A DNA stretch of 17,774 bases, from the NCBI GenBank assembly GCA_038241115.1, contig JBBRGA010000072.1, positions 1 to 17,774 on the forward strand, in the 5' to 3' direction. The notes beneath the pieces are model-generated. The model did no database searches. It was not told the origin of the DNA and was given only the letters and a program-made list of their open reading frames with translations. The position numbers and the translations under genes are program-made. Shown one piece after another: positions 13,974 through 17,774 of this stretch. The stretch comes from JANYJJ01 sp038241115 (GTDB taxonomy: Bacteria; Pseudomonadota; Gammaproteobacteria; Burkholderiales; Burkholderiaceae_C). Numbering within the stretch: position 1 is the first letter of the stretch; each line of letters begins with the position of its first letter.

Positions 13974-16900
13974 CTAGGCCCGCTGACCGGCCGCCCAAGC
14001 CTCGAACAACGCATCACGGCTGTCCAGCCCCATGGCGGGCAGCGCGTGGTTGACGAGGTAAGTGGCGCCCGTGTGGCTGTTGTCCCACATGGCCTGGTGC
14101 GCGGCCGGCAAGCCCTGCCACGGCACCACCGTGGGCGGCGTCACCTCCAGCAGGCCGGCGGCGATCATGTCGTTCATGCGCGTGACTTCGTAGGCATTGC
14201 ACAAGTGCGTGCCGAGGATGGACGCGGTGGGCATCAGGATGCGGCGCTGGCGCGTCCACACCTGCGGCGCGTAAAAGGCATAACGCCGGTGACGCATGTC
14301 TTCGCCGTACACCACGCGGCCGGTGAACGGCTTGACCAGCGCGGTGCTGACACCGAGTGCGTCATGACCGGCGCGCTCGAACACGATGTCGGGCGCGCCA
14401 CGCGGGTTGTCGGCGCTGCGCAGCAAAGCGCCGACTGCGGCACCAAACGGCTTGAGGGTGCGGTCCTGAAAGTCACGCACCGATTGGCGGAAGGTCTCGA
14501 TGTCGCGCCGCGCATCGACCAGCCGCGGCATCGTGCGCGGCCAGTGGAAGTGCTCGCCGTGGCGACGCTGAACGTCTTCGAGCGCCACGACACCGGCCAC
14601 CGCGTCCTCGAAGCCCAGCGACAACACGAACTCGCGCTGCGCGTCGGTGCGCGTGGCCACGACGGTGCGCAGGCCGAACTCGCGCAGCGCTTCGATCATC
14701 TCCAGGCCCTCGGCATCGACGAGCGCCGGGCTCTCGGAGGTGTCGGAGGTGTCGGCCACGCCGTAGTACAGCAGCACCGCTTCGCCGCCCCGCGCGCCGG
14801 CACGCCTGAGCATCTCGGCCGGTGCCACGCGGCCAGGCTTGCCCACAAAGCTGAGCAGGTAGCCCGACGACGCACCGTAAAACGCGATCGAGCCGCCTTC
14901 GGCCAGCAACTGGAACGAGCGCGGAAAGGCCGTCTCCCCGGCGTGCGAAACCGCATGGTCGGCCAGCTTGCCGCCGTTCAGGCGCTTGAATTCTTCGACC
15001 AGCGGCGCGCCTGCGGCCTCCCACTCGGCGGCTGCGGTGGCCATGGTTGCTGCGGCGGCTTTGGTAGTTCCGGCATCCCCGTCTTCCGGCACCGAGGTGA
15101 ACAGCGACTTGAAGCGCGCTTCGCTGCGGTCGATGGCGCCTGCCGCACCTTCTGTGCGAATCGACTCGGCGCGCGCCGGGCTCGACACCAAACCCGTCAC
15201 CGACAAGCCGGCTCGGTAGGCGCTCTTCAGCGCATCCAGCCCGGTGCCGGTGGCCGCGCCCTCGACAAATATCGTGCGCCCCGGCGCCACTTGCAGCGTG
15301 GTGAACAGCGCGCGCGACACCGTGCCCAGGTTCAGGATGTAGGCGCCCGCCGATTCCAGCGGCAGCCCCGCAGGCAGCGGATGCAGCTGCGGCGCCTGCG
15401 TGATGAGGAACTGCGCGTGGCTGCCGGTGCGCGTCTCGTAGCCCTGGATCGAGAAGCCGGCGTACATCGGGTCGCGCCCGGCCAGCGGCGACAGCAACTC
15501 GCTCTGGCCGGAATACACCGCCACCAAGTCGCCGACCTTCAGCCGGCCCTCTCGGCGCACTTCGCTGCCCAACGCGGCGACCAGCGCCACACCGCCGCTG
15601 CCGGTGACTTGAACGTCTTCTTCGTGGCCATCAAACGGCGACACCGGCACGCCGGTCAGCGCCCAGATGTCGTTGAAGTTGACCTCGCTGGCCAGCACAT
15701 AAACCAGCGCCTCGTTGGGCTCGGGTGCATCCACCGGCACCAGCATCTCGACCTCGGAAACCTTCGGCTCGCCGAAGCGCGGCTCGCCGGTCTCGGGGTC
15801 GCGCGGCACGCCCTGGCCAAACTGCCAACGCGGCAGCGGCGTGATGCCGGGGTACAGCGGCGCACCCAACGGCAGCAACTCTCCGGCCGCGATCAGTGCG
15901 TCGATGCGCGCTGCGTTGTCGCCGACAAGGCTCACACCGCCGCGCCGGATCGGCAACGCCGGGCTGGTCTTGTCCATGAACATCGCGATGCCGGTCTTGC
16001 CGCCGTCGGGGTCGACCACGGCCTGCGCGAACAACTCGGCCTCGGCCAGCAAACCGGCCTCGATGCCCTCAAGCCAACCAGTGCGGACGGCTTCGATGGC
16101 GCGGTCGCGCGCGCCGCCTCGGCCCATTGTGTGAAGTTGGCGCTGAATCATCTGGATGTGCGGGTCGGCCAGCGCGTCATTCAGCGACAAGGCCGACGGC
16201 TGGTTCCAGTCGACCAGGCAGCGCTGGCGCTCGGCCAGGGCACGCCCGAGCATCGATTCACTGCCCTGCGCCGCCCAGTCACGCGCGGCCGCATGCGCCG
16301 TGGTCAACACATCCTCGCCCGGTTCGGCGATGGCGTCGATGGCACCGAACGCCAGCGTCTGCGCCGCAGAAAAGCTGCGTCCGCCCAGCACCATCTCCAG
16401 CGCATCGACCAGTCCGGCCGCACCGCGACGCGTGCTCAGCAAACGCGGCAGCCGCTGCGTGCCACCGTAGCCCGGCAACAGCCGCAGGCGAATTTCGGGC
16501 TGCCCGAAGCGCGCGGTGGGCTCGGCCAACCGCAGGTGGCAGGCCAGCGCGAACTCCATGCCGCCGCCCAGCGCCACGCCTTGAATCGCAGCGATGCACG
16601 GCTTGCCCATCGCCTCGATCTTGCGAAACGCCAAGTGCGCCGTGTTGGGCAAAGCGCGCGCCTGTTCGGCGGTGTGCATTTCTTCCAGCAACTGGCGAAT
16701 GTCGGCACCGGCCACAAAGCTCGCCGTGCCTTCGCCCGTGAAAACCACCGCCGCCACATCGTCGCGCCGCGCCAGGTGCTCGACCACGATCACCAACTCA
16801 TCGAGCGCGCGTTCATTCAGCGCATTCACCGGCGGGTTGGTGACGAAGACGGTGGCCACTTTGCGCTGAACACCGAACTGAACATCCAGCGCGTTGTACT

Positions 16901-17774
16901 GGATCTTGAAATACCGATACCGCTCGAACAATTGCTGTTCGTCGGACAAGGTCTGGCGCCGTTGCCAGGCATCGATCACGCGCCTGAACTCGTCCAGGCT
17001 TTCCGGGTTTTTCAGTGTCGACGTATCGCCCACCGGTTGGCCTTCCACCAGTGCGCGCACCATGCGGCGCATGTACTTGCCGCTGCGTGTTTCGGGGAAC
17101 TGGCTGACCTCGATGAAGTCGCTGGGCACGGCCACCGCGCCTTTCTCTTGGCGCACCAGTTCGGTCAGCTTGCGGCGATCATCGGGCGTGAGCTTGCGGC
17201 CCGCACTCGGCTTGACGAAGGCCAGCGGCGTGAGGCCTTTTTCGCGGTGCGGCGCGCCCACCACGATGACGTTGCCCACCGGCGAATCCGGATCGAGCGA
17301 GCGTGCGCGCAGGATCGCGCCTTCAATTTCTTCGGTGCCCATGCGGTGGCCGCTGACGTTGATGACGTCGTCGCTGCGGCCGTGCAGACTGAAGCTGCCA
17401 TCGGCGTGGCGCACGGCGAAGTCGCCCTGCGTGTAGGCAAAGGTGCCTTCCCAGCGCGACCAATATGCCTTGTGCCAACGCTCGCCATCACCGCACCAGC
17501 CGCCCACCACTGCGCCGTCTTCAACGCGAAAGTTCTGCGCATCGCCCCACACCGTGCGCGCCAGATAAGGGTAAGGCGCGGCGATGACGATCTCGCCCTT
17601 TTCGCCGTCTGCGGCGCGGTGCCACGGCGTGTTGGACTCCGAGCCCGAGCCTTCTTCACCCACCCACACATCACCCAGGATCCAGGGCAGCGCCCAGGTG
17701 TGCGCGTCGGGGCGCAGCGGGAAGTCGGCATTGCCGTAGAAGTGCGTGAAGGCGATGCCGCCGTGCTCGGTGGC
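13974..17774 (-). CDS. pcs: Propionyl-CoA synthase, trifunctional (5' end beyond window)
   Basis: This enzyme converts 3-hydroxypropionate to propionyl-CoA: CoA ligation with ATP, dehydration to acrylyl-CoA, then NADPH reduction. The 1266 visible residues are about the C-terminal 70% of the roughly 1820-residue Chloroflexus enzyme. Numbering starts at the window edge. The acyl-CoA synthetase part (1-270) has TEHGGIAFTHFYGN, GRSDDVINVSGHRMGTEE (132-149) and catalytic Lys233 in ETRSGKYMRR. The enoyl-CoA hydratase part (about 305-600) has FVAGADIRQLLEE, GGGMEFALACH with Glu407 and FGQPEIRLRLLPGYGG with Glu427, both hydratase glutamates. The reductase part (about 675-1266) has LASEVNFNDIW, the GAATGTGL nucleotide motif (839-846) and SHAGETAFPRSFQLL. 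The frame is open to the edge, and the true start lies outside. An Ala/Thr-rich insert (about 900-918) is unusual. The order pcs then mcr suggests one operon. Confidence 0.96.
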   Translation of the reverse strand, partial: ATEHGGIAFTHFYGNADFPLRPDAHTWALPWILGDVWVGEEGSGSESNTPWHRAADGEKGEIVIAAPYPYLARTVWGDAQNFRVEDGAVVGGWCGDGERWHKAYWSRWEGTFAYTQGDFAVRHADGSFSLHGRSDDVINVSGHRMGTEEIEGAILRARSLDPDSPVGNVIVVGAPHREKGLTPLAFVKPSAGRKLTPDDRRKLTELVRQEKGAVAVPSDFIEVSQFPETRSGKYMRRMVRALVEGQPVGDTSTLKNPESLDEFRRVIDAWQRRQTLSDEQQLFERYRYFKIQYNALDVQFGVQRKVATVFVTNPPVNALNERALDELVIVVEHLARRDDVAAVVFTGEGTASFVAGADIRQLLEEMHTAEQARALPNTAHLAFRKIEAMGKPCIAAIQGVALGGGMEFALACHLRLAEPTARFGQPEIRLRLLPGYGGTQRLPRLLSTRRGAAGLVDALEMVLGGRSFSAAQTLAFGAIDAIAEPGEDVLTTAHAAARDWAAQGSESMLGRALAERQRCLVDWNQPSALSLNDALADPHIQMIQRQLHTMGRGGARDRAIEAVRTGWLEGIEAGLLAEAELFAQAVVDPDGGKTGIAMFMDKTSPALPIRRGGVSLVGDNAARIDALIAAGELLPLGAPLYPGITPLPRWQFGQGVPRDPETGEPRFGEPKVSEVEMLVPVDAPEPNEALVYVLASEVNFNDIWALTGVPVSPFDGHEEDVQVTGSGGVALVAALGSEVRREGRLKVGDLVAVYSGQSELLSPLAGRDPMYAGFSIQGYETRTGSHAQFLITQAPQLHPLPAGLPLESAGAYILNLGTVSRALFTTLQVAPGRTIFVEGAATGTGLDALKSAYRAGLSVTGLVSSPARAESIRTEGAAGAIDRSEARFKSLFTSVPEDGDAGTTKAAAATMATAAAEWEAAGAPLVEEFKRLNGGKLADHAVSHAGETAFPRSFQLLAEGGSIAFYGASSGYLLSFVGKPGRVAPAEMLRRAGARGGEAVLLYYGVADTSDTSESPALVDAEGLEMIEALREFGLRTVVATRTDAQREFVLSLGFEDAVAGVVALEDVQRRHGEHFHWPRTMPRLVDARRDIETFRQSVRDFQDRTLKPFGAAVGALLRSADNPRGAPDIVFERAGHDALGVSTALVKPFTGRVVYGEDMRHRRYAFYAPQVWTRQRRILMPTASILGTHLCNAYEVTRMNDMIAAGLLEVTPPTVVPWQGLPAAHQAMWDNSHTGATYLVNHALPAMGLDSRDALFEAWAAGQRA

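Overview
The window looks like part of a high-GC proteobacterial chromosome. Protein style, GC-rich third codon positions and an EmrAB/NodT-type efflux set suggest a betaproteobacterium of the Burkholderiales (Comamonadaceae-like). This placement is inference; no rRNA, tRNA or marker gene is present to settle it.

Positions 1-4660 (+ strand) hold most of an oligopeptide/dipeptide-type ABC importer: inner-membrane permease, two ATPases and the periplasmic binding protein. The partner permease (DppB-like) should lie just left of the window. Positions 4695-9957 (- strand) hold a drug-efflux operon read in the order marR, outer-membrane factor, HlyD/EmrA adaptor, EmrB-type MFS pump. A near-consensus sigma-70 promoter precedes marR. 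It carries a 12-bp inverted-repeat operator candidate between -35 and -10, and the same 12-mer recurs before the outer-membrane factor gene.

Positions 10102-17774 (- strand) are the most interesting part: two very large multidomain genes read in the order pcs, mcr. pcs encodes propionyl-CoA synthase (acyl-CoA synthetase, enoyl-CoA hydratase and enoyl-CoA reductase in one chain) and runs off the right edge. mcr encodes the complete bifunctional malonyl-CoA reductase (two fused short-chain dehydrogenase halves). Together they are the signature enzymes of the 3-hydroxypropionate route known from Chloroflexus. They convert malonyl-CoA through malonate semialdehyde and 3-hydroxypropionate to propionyl-CoA, using NADPH and ATP. 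With acetyl-CoA carboxylase and methylmalonyl-CoA enzymes encoded elsewhere this would give net carboxylation of acetyl-CoA to succinyl-CoA. In a proteobacterium that would probably be an assimilation or anaplerotic, reductant-consuming route rather than a full autotrophic bicycle.

A recurring oddity is short tandem repeats: three hexanucleotide tracts (window start, 3' end of the outer-membrane factor gene, inside mcr), a 12-bp repeat between mcr and marR, and a 17-bp direct repeat between two ABC genes. No stretch over 300 bases lacks a gene. I see no RNA genes, insertion sequences, CRISPR arrays or convincing intrinsic terminators.
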